Below, in pieces: positions 33,826 through 44,127 of a stretch of 64,000 nucleotides of DNA. The stretch is from Glebionis coronaria (Eukaryota; Streptophyta; Magnoliopsida; Asterales; Asteraceae), in NCBI GenBank assembly GCA_025667525.1, contig CM046879.1, forward strand, positions 358,360,752 to 358,424,751, written 5' to 3'. The notes beneath the pieces are model-generated. The model saw only the letters and a program-made list of their open reading frames with translations, had not been told where the DNA came from and ran no database searches. The translations under genes and the position numbers were made by a program. Numbering within the stretch: the stretch's first letter is position 1; each line of letters opens with the position of its first letter.

Positions 33826-36686
33826 TGATGAGACTACTTTTATACATAGTCTCATCGTCCAAACTGGGCTTAAAATGCATTAAATATCATGAAAATACCC
33901 AAATATATGCTTGTGTTTGTTGATTGTGTATTTTAGGTACGGATATTGAGAAAACGACAAAAGATCACAAGAATCATACAGAAACGAACACGGGAAACGA
34001 AGTCGCACAATGAACCAAGCCCTAGTGTTGATTTTCCAAGAAAGACCCTTGCAGAATTGAAGATTGAACAAACAGGGTCCTCCAATATTGAATAATTGAC
34101 ACTTTAAACCCTTGTATATTCATAATTACAAGATTGGTCCCTAAAGTTTGTTAATGTTACAAAAGGACCCTTAAGTTTGAATAATTAGCAACTTTGGTCC
34201 CTCATTTTTGAAGATTTGGCAAGGAAGGTCCTTAAAGAAATCATCATTGGCAAGAAGAACCCTCCATGATTGAAGATTATACCATTACAACCCTTGAAGA
34301 ATGTAAACAATGCATAAGATACCCTTGTGAATATGTTTTACAAAGTTTGGTGGCCAAAATGGGAATTTATAAACTTCAAATACAAAGGGATGTTTAGTTT
34401 TGGAAGGATAAAAGTTAAATGACAAGAGAAGGGGAATAGGGGGACTAAGACAGCCCAGACACACAAACTTAATCCCACCACTCACAACACGCCACCTCAC
34501 CTACTATAACCCTTCCACCAATCGCGTCCCTCCTAACTTCCACCTCACCCTCCATTAACATAACCCGTTTATATAAATTTTTAAATTAATATTAACTAAT
34601 CCCTTCCCTCCAAACACTTACTGTTCATCACCCCCACCCTAATTAACCCCTAATCCGAACGATAAACCATAATCCTAATCACCCACAAACCAAATGGTTT
34701 TTCACTCATCCTCTCCAGATGGATAATTAACCTAAACATAATCAAAACCCATACCCCAAATTATCCCCAGACACACCCATGTGTTATATGGGACCTCCCC
34801 TGCACCCATCACTTTCCTCCTTTTCCCCAAATGAAGACAAGATAAACGGCTCATGTGATTGCTTGTTCTCAAAGCACAAAGGGACGGCCGAGATTGATCT
34901 AAGACAGCTTGTACATCACCATCTTCACAAGATACCAATTTGACTAAAATTCAAATTTGAAGACCAAGGGCAGATTGGGAATTCCCTTAGCTAGGGTTTA
35001 GGGTTTAACAAGCATTCTAATATTTTATTCAGCTTTCTAGAATTTTCTTTTGGCTAGTATAAAATGAGACGACTTGTGTCTCATTTTCCTCTTGTTCTAG
35101 TTTTTGTTTTTCTACTATTGTAATTCCTTTTTAAAAGTAATAGAAGTTGGTATTGTTAAAATCCTGTAATTCCTTTTTGTTGTTTTGAAAGTTGGTGTCT
35201 GCAGAAAAATAAAGCTGAGTTCCAAATTGATTTGTTGAGTACTTTTGTTGAATGAGTTTTCAAAAAGGCAATCTCAAGTTTTAAAAATCCGTTTTCTAAG
35301 TTTAGAAAGAAGGTTCAAAGGCCACATAATCTATTTACTTGGGCTCTTATATGACCATAGAACCTTGATATCTTGGAGATATCAAGATTCAGTGGGTATA
35401 GTCCCTAGGTAAAAAGTGTTGTGAGGTGAAAACCATTTTGCTGTTTTGACCCATTTGTTGTTCACACTCACTGTATAAAAAGCTACAAGCCAAAAGCTTT
35501 GTAGCCTTTGATACATGAAGCTTTTATTTGGTCTTGTGGTGTTGTGTGCAAGCATCAAGAATGCAGCAAGCAAGATCCATTATTCCCTTTGTTCTTTCTG
35601 TTTGAAGACATTGTTTAGCCTTGGGTCCACTTGGATTCCACCAGCAGGCATCTCTACACTTCATTAAGCTCACACAAGTCCCCTAATCACACCCCTAGGA
35701 GGCACAAGCAGGTATCTGCTTGAACCTTATGGTTTTGGTTTTTGAACTTTTTATGTGAACTTATTTGGAGTTTGTAAGTTGCTTGTTCATTGTGTGATAT
35801 TTGTTTGTTTATGCTCAAATCTGATCTTGATGCATGTTAGAAGTAGTTGATATCTGTTTTGTTAAAGTTGAGCAGATTTGGTTTGCAAAAAGTTGTTTTT
35901 AGTAAGTTAAGGGGTGTTTAGGTTAAGGGTCTTAACTGGTTTGAGGTGACATTAAACTAGAGAAACTGCCTAAACACACTTGACTTATCAGTATTAGCTT
36001 ATTGTTATAATAGGTTTTGAGTTTGGAAAGGTTTTATAGGATTTGCATGATTTATTTTTGTTTAGACTTGATAAAGTTCATCAGTAACCTTTAACTGCCT
36101 AAATTATTGCAAATTTGACCATCAGATTTTTGATTTAGTTAGAAGTTATGAACTTATAGGGGTATTGTTAGTTTTCTTGTTATTTGGTAGTAATTTGTCC
36201 AAGGTTTTGCTCATTTGTATCTCACAAACCTACCATTTCCATCAACTTTAACCATTCAGACCCCTAGGCTATGTCAGTGACTGAAAATTGGCATGTGTGC
36301 TTGATTTTTGTGTGCTAGGTGAGTTTTTTTTTTGTATATTGTGACTCCCCACACCCCAACTGGTTGTGGGGGTGCCTTGTCTTGCCAAAACAACCAGCAA
36401 ACCATCAAAAAACTAGCCAAAAAGTGCACCAATAGCATATTGACTTCTCTGGTCCATCAGAGAGCGTCCCTTGTTTTTGTGTTTTTTCAGTTTCATCAGA
36501 TATCGGATAACACTAGTTTTTGGTTTTGTTGTTACTGTAGCTAGATTTGATTAACTGGGTACGTTTTTTTGCATTTTCTAGGCTTTAATCTTGTTAGATT
36601 TTAAATACATTTGTGTTTTTGAGTTAAGTGGAATACTGGTTTTAAGTTTTTGCAAAAAGAAAATAAAAAAATTATTTTAACAAAAA

Positions 36687-36753
36687 GAGACTGGCCAGGA
36701 CTCGAACCTGCGCCATCTCTCCCACACACCAACGTGATAACCAGTTTCCCTAG
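36687..36753 (-). other. Antisense tRNA-like cassette in LTR2
   Basis: Read on the minus strand: tggttatcacgtt (D-arm/A-box region, like plant tRNA-Val), then a B box GGTTCGAGTCC (complement of 36698-36708), then TTTTT (36682-36686), a possible RNA polymerase III terminator. The anticodon arm is degenerate. Possibly tRNA- or SINE-derived. Not a normal tRNA gene. Confidence 0.5.
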
Positions 36754-36773
36754 GGTCTTTCACTGGTTATCAC
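36734..36773. repeat. Inverted repeat around the LTR2 tRNA-like cassette
   Basis: gtgataaccag (36734-36744) and ctggttatcac (36763-36773) are perfect 11-bp complements around an 18-base spacer. The left arm is the D-arm of the tRNA-like sequence. Confidence 0.7.
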
Positions 36774-37938
36774 TTGGTTTAATTAATACTTAAGGTGTTT
36801 GTGTTTTTAGCTTATTTAAGCAAACAACTTAGTAATAACCTGATTTCAGCTTATTTATTTTTAGCTTTTTACTATTTTACAATTTTCCTTTGTTCTTTAT
36901 TAGGTTTAAGACTTTTTGTCTTAAAAAGTTTATTTTTCACGTTTGTAGTTAATTTTATATGAATATTTTTAGTTTTAATTTTAGAAAGTAAATAAAAAAT
37001 AGGAAAAAGTGTTTTAAAAATCTGGAAAAATAGTTTTTAAGTTTTTGATAGTATTTTTGAGGTTTACATCAGTCAAAGTTTTCAAATTAACTTATTTTTT
37101 ATTTTATATAATTTTAGGGTTTTTTATCAACTTTAAAAATTAATATAAAATTATTAAAAAGGTTTTGGAAACTTTTGTTTGCATTTTGTTTTAGTTACAT
37201 TTATCTTGATTTTTGGTAATTTTTTAGAATTTTTTTTATAAACTTTGAATTTTTAATATTATTTTATTATTAAAAATTAAAAGTTAGTTTTTTCTAGTTT
37301 TTACATTTTCCTAGTTCAAATACATAAGGTTAGGAGTTTTGCAACTTTTAGAATATTTTCATTGTCCTTAGATTTATTTTTATAATTATTTTAAGTTTTA
37401 ATAGTTTTTATTTGTTTTAAAATAGTTTTAATTAATTTTAAAATTTTGAAAAATAGTTTTAAATTAAGTTAGGGTATTTTAGAGGTTTACAAAGTGATAA
37501 AACTCATTTTGGGCTTTCTGTTAATTAAATTGATTTTTAGGGCTTTAATTAGCATTAAAAATCATTATTTAACTAAATAAAAGGTTTGGGTGATTTCTGA
37601 TTTTTTTTAAATCTATTTACATTATTTAGGATTTATTGAAATTTTTTAGGAATTTTTAGAATAAATTTTAATTTTGGCGCTTTTACGGTTTTACGGGTAC
37701 GACCTTTTCGTCTTAGTGTAAATCGTCATCGTAACCGTCATTCTCTTCTTATCCCATTTCTATTTTCTTTCTCATAACAGTATAATCACATCACTAATCA
37801 TTTCTCTACACAACACACTAGCCTCCTTGGGAAACGAACTTCTCATTGGTCATTAGTGCTTGGTTTTCCTAAACCGACACTTAACACTTTCCACTCTTTT
37901 ACGCTCTTTTCCTAAAGGTGTGTAAAAAGGCTACATCA

Positions 37939-38736
37939 ATCGTGTTTGTGTGAGTAGTGCGTTTTTGCTTTTCAATTTTTGGAAAGCGTAAATATCGTAC
38001 ATACTCATTTTTGTTATTTTTCCTTATTATATTATAGTATCCAAATAAATCGTGTTTAGTTTTCCTAAACTAAACGCACAACAATCTTTACTATATTGTA
38101 GATATCCCATTATCGTTTTCGTTTTTTTATGTGAATATATTACTATATTGTACTACGTAGAACAATAAATATACAAGTACTCTAAAAGCGTGAAAACGCA
38201 ACCTTGATTCGGGATTTCATCACTCGATCATTGTATTCGAATCTAAAGCAAAAGTTTAAAGGCAAAATAGATAAATACTTTCGTGAGGCTTAATTTCAAT
38301 TAACACAAACTATAAGGTGGGTATAAGGCGGTTGTATTTCACGACCTAAGGGAAAAAGGCTCTTAAGTGCTTAGCGGCGCCTCGTTTCCCCCGCTTGCTT
38401 GAGCGTGTTTTGAGGAAGAGGGCCAATCGAGGGTTTGCCGCCCAAGTATTATCTACGTATATTATATTTGCTTGTGTTTTCAAGATTAAACGCTCTTGAA
38501 CATTTTGGTGTTCCACCAACGTTCTAAAGTCATCGAGAGCATTCACTCCACGTGATCGTTTTCATTCTTTGAGGCTCCTTTAATCGAGAAATCGATTCGA
38601 GGAGAGATTTTTAGATTTGAGTCTACGTAATACAACAAAAACCAAAAAAATTAAAAAAATCAAAAACCAAAAAAATTGAAAAATCGAAAAACCACAAAAA
38701 CAATCTTCTTTGCTACCCCCATTCTACGCTTAGTGC
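37939..38736 (+). other. Leader before gag in B/E, primer site missing
   Basis: Parallel to the D leader (43376-44127), including the 'gtgaaaacgcaacctt' block and the A-rich run before the start codon. The tRNA-Asp primer sequence expected at about 37942 is absent; LTR2 runs straight into leader sequence. Confidence 0.65.
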
Positions 38737-39579
38737 ATGCGCACTCGATCGAAGGATTATTCTAATTCTAGCGACGCTTCGAATCGACGCAATCGTAATC
38801 GAAGGAATCGACGACTTAGACGAGATTTAGAAACCGACGTTCCTAATATCGTTGTTGAAGAAACCTTAGACGAGATGGCCGACAATCGTTCGATGATGGA
38901 ATTGCTCCAAGCACCCACCAAGGGTTATGGAGACGCGATCGTAATTCCCGCTATCGAAGCGGAGAAATTTGAGATTAAGAGCGAAATGCTTTCGTTAATC
39001 CAAGCTACAAAATTTCGAGGTCGTCAAGTCGATAATCCTCACGACCACATTCGGAATTTTGATCGTCTTTTAGCCACGAGCAAGTTTAAGAACTTCGACG
39101 CCGATGTCATCAAGATTATGCTTTTTCCGTACTCGCTCAATGGTGCCGCCAAGGATTGGTATGAGAAAGGGCCACCTAATTCCATAATTACGTAGAAGGA
39201 TCTCGTTTCCAAATTCGTTAATCATTTTTTCCCACCGTCTAAGACGACGTTTTTCAAAAATGAAATTACGAGATTTGAGCAAAAACCGAATGAATCTTTT
39301 AGAGACGCGTGGGATGGTTTTAAGGAATTGCTTAGGCAATGTTCTCACCATGGTTTTTCCAAGTTGCACCAAATCGATACGTTTTACAACGGTCTTAGTT
39401 TTCAAGAACAAGATTCTTTGAATTCCGCCGCCGGTGGCAACTTTTTGTGTAAGACTCCGAATGACGCTTTAATGATTATCGAGAATCGATCCAAGGTTTA
39501 CCAAATCCGCAACGCACCTAGTGTTGCCAATGTCGCCAATGTTAGTAGTTCTAATCGCGACATTGAGAGAGTTGATGCG
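38737..39579 (+). pseudogene. gag: Athila-like gag of B/E, N-terminal part (split by element D)
   Basis: ATG 38737 opens a frame with an Arg-rich start, then MADNRSMMELLQAPTKGYG and a retrotransposon gag domain (DNPHDHIRNFDRLLATSKFK; FPYSLNGAAKDWYEK). TAG at 39193 replaces the Trp codon kept in element D (TGG). After it the same frame continues through SFRDAWDGFKELL and AAGGNFLCKTPNDAL to 39579. Element D is inserted after codon GCG. Removing D and one TSD copy rejoins the frame exactly at 53500. Gag would form the particle shell. It is dead here by a stop and an insertion. Confidence 0.8.
39575..39579. repeat. Left TSD (atgcg) of element D
   Basis: atgcg precedes TGATGAG at 39580. The perfect second copy is at 53495-53499. 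Confidence 0.9.
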
Positions 39580-40648
39580 TGATGAGATGGCATTTATACA
39601 TGATCTCATCGTTCTTTTCGGGCTTTAAATGCATAAAAATGTCATAAAATACCATATATATGCTTGTGTTTGTTTACTTGTGTATTTTAGGTATGGATAT
39701 CGTGAAAAAGACAAAAGATCACAAGATACAAAGAAAAACGGACACGAGAAACGAAGCCGTACAAAGAACCGGGCCCTAATCATGGAATTTTCATCAAATA
39801 CCCTTGAAGACTTGAAGACAAGCAAGATTGATCCTCCATTAATGAAGAAATGACACTTAAAACCCTTGTATATTAATAATTACAAGTTTGGTCCCTTAAG
39901 TTTGTCAAAATTACAAAAAGGTCCTTCAACTTTGAAGAAATGACAAGATTGGTCCCTCAACAAAATCAATTTGTCAATTATGGTCCCTCATAAAGTGAAA
40001 GACACATTGAAGACCTTTGAAGATCAACATTGTCCAAGATCAGCCCTTGAATTATTCAAACATGGCAAAAACAACCCTTGATAAGCCTTTTCCTAAGTTT
40101 GGTGCCAAAAATGTCAAAAGGGGAAAGATATTAACAAAGCAAAACGGGTTTTAGGGCTGGAAAACTTGATTTGCCAAAAATCTCAAAAGGAAAGGGCCAA
40201 ATGTGCACACTTTGAAACATTCAAAAATAAAACGCGCCTAACACTTTCTTTTCCCCTAATATCGGATCAAATGGAAGTTACTATTCACTTTTCACCCCCA
40301 GGTTCTATCTCACTTAAACTTGGGTAAAAATTCAATTCACCTTGCACATGTGTGATTCACACATGCAGAAACAAAACCCACGCACAAAACTCTCCTCCCA
40401 CTCACTGTGGACCCTACCCCCAAATTCCCTTTCACCCAATCAGAGCACACCTTGGCCTCCAAGGCATGTGACGTGTCCCAAATCAACAACTGAGGTTCAT
40501 TGCTTACTTCCAACGCATGAATAAACGTCCAGGATCAAAATGTGACAACTCATACCTCAAAATCGTCTAGAAGACCCAAGGGGCATTTTGGAGAATTTCT
40601 ACTGATTAGGGTTTTGTTTTTAGCCTTCTAGTATGTTCATTAGAGTAG

Positions 40649-40656
40649 TATAAATA
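40649..40656 (+). promoter_or_regulatory. Predicted TATA box, element D LTR
   Basis: TATAAATA is followed by gaggcatc; the copy in the 3' LTR is at 50772-50779. Position about 1.07 kb into the LTR, matching TATA-like sites in LTR1 (6775), LTR2 (35058) and LTR3 (59511). Confidence 0.55.
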
Positions 40657-42063
40657 GAGGCATCAACCTGTGATGACCCTTTGTTCCAGTTTCAAGCTTT
40701 TCCTTGTAATTCCTTTTAAAAAAAATAAAAGTTTGGTTTTTGATTTAATCAAGTGTAATCCCTTTTTATTGTTTTTAAAAGTTGTGTGTAGTGTGAAGCT
40801 TGATTCTGAGTTCCAGTTTGTTATTTGGTGAAGTAACTTTGTTTTTCAAAGTTATTTAAAAAGTTTCTGAAATTGAGATTTTTTGAAGAAATCTGTTCTA
40901 AGGTTTTGATGTTAAGAGGATAGTGTTAATTGGTGACATATTGTTATTTAAATGTGTTAAGAAGGTTTTAAAAGTTTTGGTAAGGTTTTAAGAGGAAAGA
41001 AAAAGAAACAGATTATATACTTTTGCTTGTATTTTTCTTGTTTTCTTTGATTGTTCTTAAAACAGGTGTGCAAGGTTGTTGATTATAGATCTGCATGCAC
41101 CCGGGTGCATAAGGAGGTGGATTAAACATCCACTAGGGCTTTGGATGTAAAGCCCTAAGGTAATTTTCTATTTACCTTTTGAAAAGTTCAGAAAAAGTGT
41201 AGTTTCATTGGATCTTGTTTGATTTGCTGATATAAGTGTGTTAAGTTGTTAGTTTTGTGTTCTCTTGTGCTTATATACTTGATAAATGCTATAGGAACCA
41301 ATTTGAGTAAGTCTGTGATTGTTTTGGTGTGTTAAAGTTTGTTTTTCAAAAATAAAAGGGTGTTTGGATATAAGTATTAGCAGGGCAAAAGTTTTGATTA
41401 AAACGTGTTAGAGTTTTTGAAAAAGGTCAAGTAGTGTTGTGTTTAGTTATAAGTTAGTATTAGTCATATTTGGTAAAGTTTGGATCAAGTTACAAAGTTT
41501 AAAAGGAAAAAGCTAGCTAGAAATCTGCTTAGGCCTATTTATGCTTATTTTTCATAAATTTTGGTGCTTGAATCTTGAATTCTGTTAGGGATTAGGGTAA
41601 TTGAGTTATTGGAATCATTTGTGTGCTAGTTTGAGCTTGTGAGTGCATAATCTTAGGTTTTGAAGTTCACTAGTGTGCTTGTAATCTGCTTATAAACCAC
41701 CAGACCTATATAAACTATTACAGAAACTTGCTTGGTGCCTTGTGTGCTTTTGACTTTGATATTTGGTGTGCTAGTTGATTATCCTTGTGTGTTATTGACT
41801 CCTTGTGCTTAAATAATCACAAGGGTGCCCTCCTTGTCCAATAAGCAACTTCAAATAAGCCATTGGTCAAGTCCTCTTGGCCAAATTCAAAAGCAAGAAC
41901 ACATAGCCAATCCTGCTAGTGTTCAAGTATCAATCTGTCACGTTTTGATTTTCATTTGGCTTAATCTTGTGTTAAAAAGTGTAAGTGGTTTGGTTTACAA
42001 GTCATTCAAGGTCACTGGTTGGTTAGAAAAAGAAAAAAATAAAAAAGAAAATAAGTGCAAAAA

Positions 42064-42130
42064 GAATACCCGTAGCAGGACTCGAACCCCAGACCTCTCG
42101 TAGGAGGGTTAAGGGAACTACCGCTAATCT
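42064..42130 (-). other. Antisense tRNA-like cassette in the 5' LTR of D
   Basis: On the minus strand, agcggtagttccctt is followed by a short stem cctcctacgagagg, the B box GGTTCGAGTCC (complement of 42078-42088), ctgctacggg, and then TTTTT (42059-42063). The layout is that of a tRNA-derived Pol III unit. An identical copy lies at 52184-52250. Confidence 0.5.
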
Positions 42131-43378
42131 AGATATCTTTTTACGTTTATGTTTGATTTCCATATCTATTTAACACGTTTCTTCTTTTCACTTGTTTTAA
42201 ATAAGCCGTAGCTTAATAAGCTCATTCCAGCTTATTTGTTAAACGTTTTTGCTTATTTTGATTTTTCCTAGGATCATATTAGTTATTAAGACTTTTCTAG
42301 CTAATTTTTATATTTTTCCCTTTATTAGATTATTTTCTAGAATTTATTTATTATACGTTTTTATTAAATCATTAAAAAATAGAAAAAAGATTTTTAATTT
42401 TTAGGAAAAATAGTTTTTAGTTTTTAAAATAATATTTTGAGGTTTACATCTAGTTTTGGATTTATAAACTTTTATTTTTAATTTTATATTATTTTAAGGT
42501 TTTTTATAAACTTTAAACATTTTTATAAAATTATTAAAAAGGGTTTAGGAACTTTAATTTGTGTTTTTCTCTTAGTTAGAATATTTAAGATCTTAGAACT
42601 TTTTTAGAATTAATTTTAGAAACTTTTTATTTTTAGGAATATTTTAATATTATTTTATTAATTAAATTTCAACGTTTTATTTTTATTTCTTTTCCATTTT
42701 TCCTAGGTTCCTTATCTTTAATTAGGACTATTTCCATTTTTAGAATATTTTTATAGCTTTTAGATTTATTTTTATAATTATTTTAAGTTTAATTAGTTTT
42801 TAATCATTTTAAATCATTTTTAGATTTTTAAAAATAGTTTTAATAGGTTTTAATTTTTATAAAAATACTTTTTAGTCTTCTAATAATATAAGTTAAGTAT
42901 TAGTTCAATAAAATCATATTTTAGACATTTGAATTAGTTATATTTAATTTTAGGGCTTTATTTAGCATTTAAAATTAAATATTTAATTAATAAAAGGTTC
43001 TAAAATATCTTTGTTGGATTTTTATCTTTATTTATATTATTTAAGACTTGTTTTTAGCCTTTTTGATATTTTGTTTTTGGTTTTAGTATAATAATTTTTA
43101 ATTTGGGTAGTTTTTCACGGCTTTACGTTTACGTCTTTTACGTCGTAGTTTAATTTTAACGTAACCGTCTTTTCATCTTCTCATCCCCATTCTTCTCAAT
43201 ATTAATCTCAAATAAATACAAGTTAACTCACAACACATATACCTCCTTGGGAAACGAACTTTCTCTCTTTTTATTTGATTAAGGGTCATTTGTGCACGGT
43301 TTTCCTAAACCGTCGTACTTAATACTTTCCGCTATTTACGCTCTTTTCCTAAAGAGTAGTAAAACCCTACAATCATTT

Positions 43379-43396
43379 TGGCGCCGCTGCCGGGGA
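43379..43396 (+). other. Primer binding site, element D (tRNA-Asp type)
   Basis: TGGCGCCGCTGCCGGGGA, three bases after the LTR, complements the tRNA-Asp 3' end with one mismatch. Typical of the Athila group. Confidence 0.85.
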
Positions 43397-44127
43397 GGTG
43401 TGTTGTGCTTTAATTTGGAAGCTTTTGTTTTTGATATTATCCATAATAAGTATTTGTGTTAAGTGGAACTCCCTTAACACGTATTATCGGTTTTCTTGGT
43501 TTTTCTTGTACAAATATTATTACTATATTGTATTAAGTATCACAATCAATATACAATATCTCCAAAAGTGTGAAAACACAACCTTAATTGGGATTTGATC
43601 TCCTAATTATTGTATTCGAATCTCAAACAAAAAGAAAAGGCAAAAATAGATAAATACTTTCGTGAAGCTCGATTTTGAAAAATACAAACTATAAGGTGGG
43701 TATAAGGCGGGTATTATAAAATATACCCTAAGGAAAAAGGCTCTTAAGTGCTTCGCGCCGCCTCGTTTCCCCGCTTGCTTGTGAGTATTTTGAGATTGAA
43801 GGCTAATCGAGGGTTTTGCCGCCCAAAGTATTAATACGTATACTATATTTGCTTGGTTTTCTTTATGATTAAACCCTCGTGAACAATTTGGTTTTCACCA
43901 AAGTTCTAAAGTCATTCGAAGGCGTTCACTCCACGTGATCGTTTTCATTCCTTTGAGGCTTCTTTAATCAAGAGTTTGATTCGAGGAGAGATTTTGTAGA
44001 TTGTTGTCTACGAAGATACACCAAAATCCAAAAAAATTAAATATCATCAAAAACACAAAAAAATTGAAAATCCACAAAACAACCAAAAAGAATCTTCTTT
44101 GCTCACCTCCCATTCTTCGTGAAGTTT
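43397..44127 (+). other. 5' leader of element D
   Basis: A 730-base untranslated leader. The last 100 bases are A-rich and low in structure (ccaaaaaaattaaatatc and similar) before the ATG at 44128, as in B/E and A. Confidence 0.6.

Larger units (their letters stand above)
33826..37938 (+). repeat. LTR2: divergent middle LTR of block B/E
   Basis: 4,113 bp, TGATGAGACT...CATCA. It starts with hairpin GATGAGACT/AGTCTCATC and has a TATA-like TATAAAAT at 35058. It shares layout but only patchy identity with LTR1/LTR3 and with the D LTRs, so it is a third subfamily. An antisense tRNA-like cassette lies at 36687-36753. No primer site follows it. Confidence 0.8.
39580..43375 (+). repeat. 5' LTR of element D
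   Basis: 3,796 bp, TGATGAG...CAATCA. Start hairpin GATGAGAT/ATCTCATC (39581-39610), TATAAATA at 40649-40656, antisense tRNA-like cassette at 42064-42130, very AT-rich 42150-43100. Near-identical to 49703-53494. Short ORFs inside occur in both copies and are not genes. Confidence 0.95.

Noticed and set aside
36687..36753. Functional tRNA gene
   Set aside because: The anticodon and acceptor arms do not fold properly by eye; only the D-arm and B-box parts look tRNA-like.
39625..39853. Short ORFs on both strands, repeated at 49748-49976
   Set aside because: They are identical only because the LTRs are duplicated; no codon conservation or domain.
41825..42103. 92-codon ORF in the element D LTR
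   Set aside because: It overlaps the antisense tRNA-like cassette and is frame-altered by an A-run change in the other LTR.
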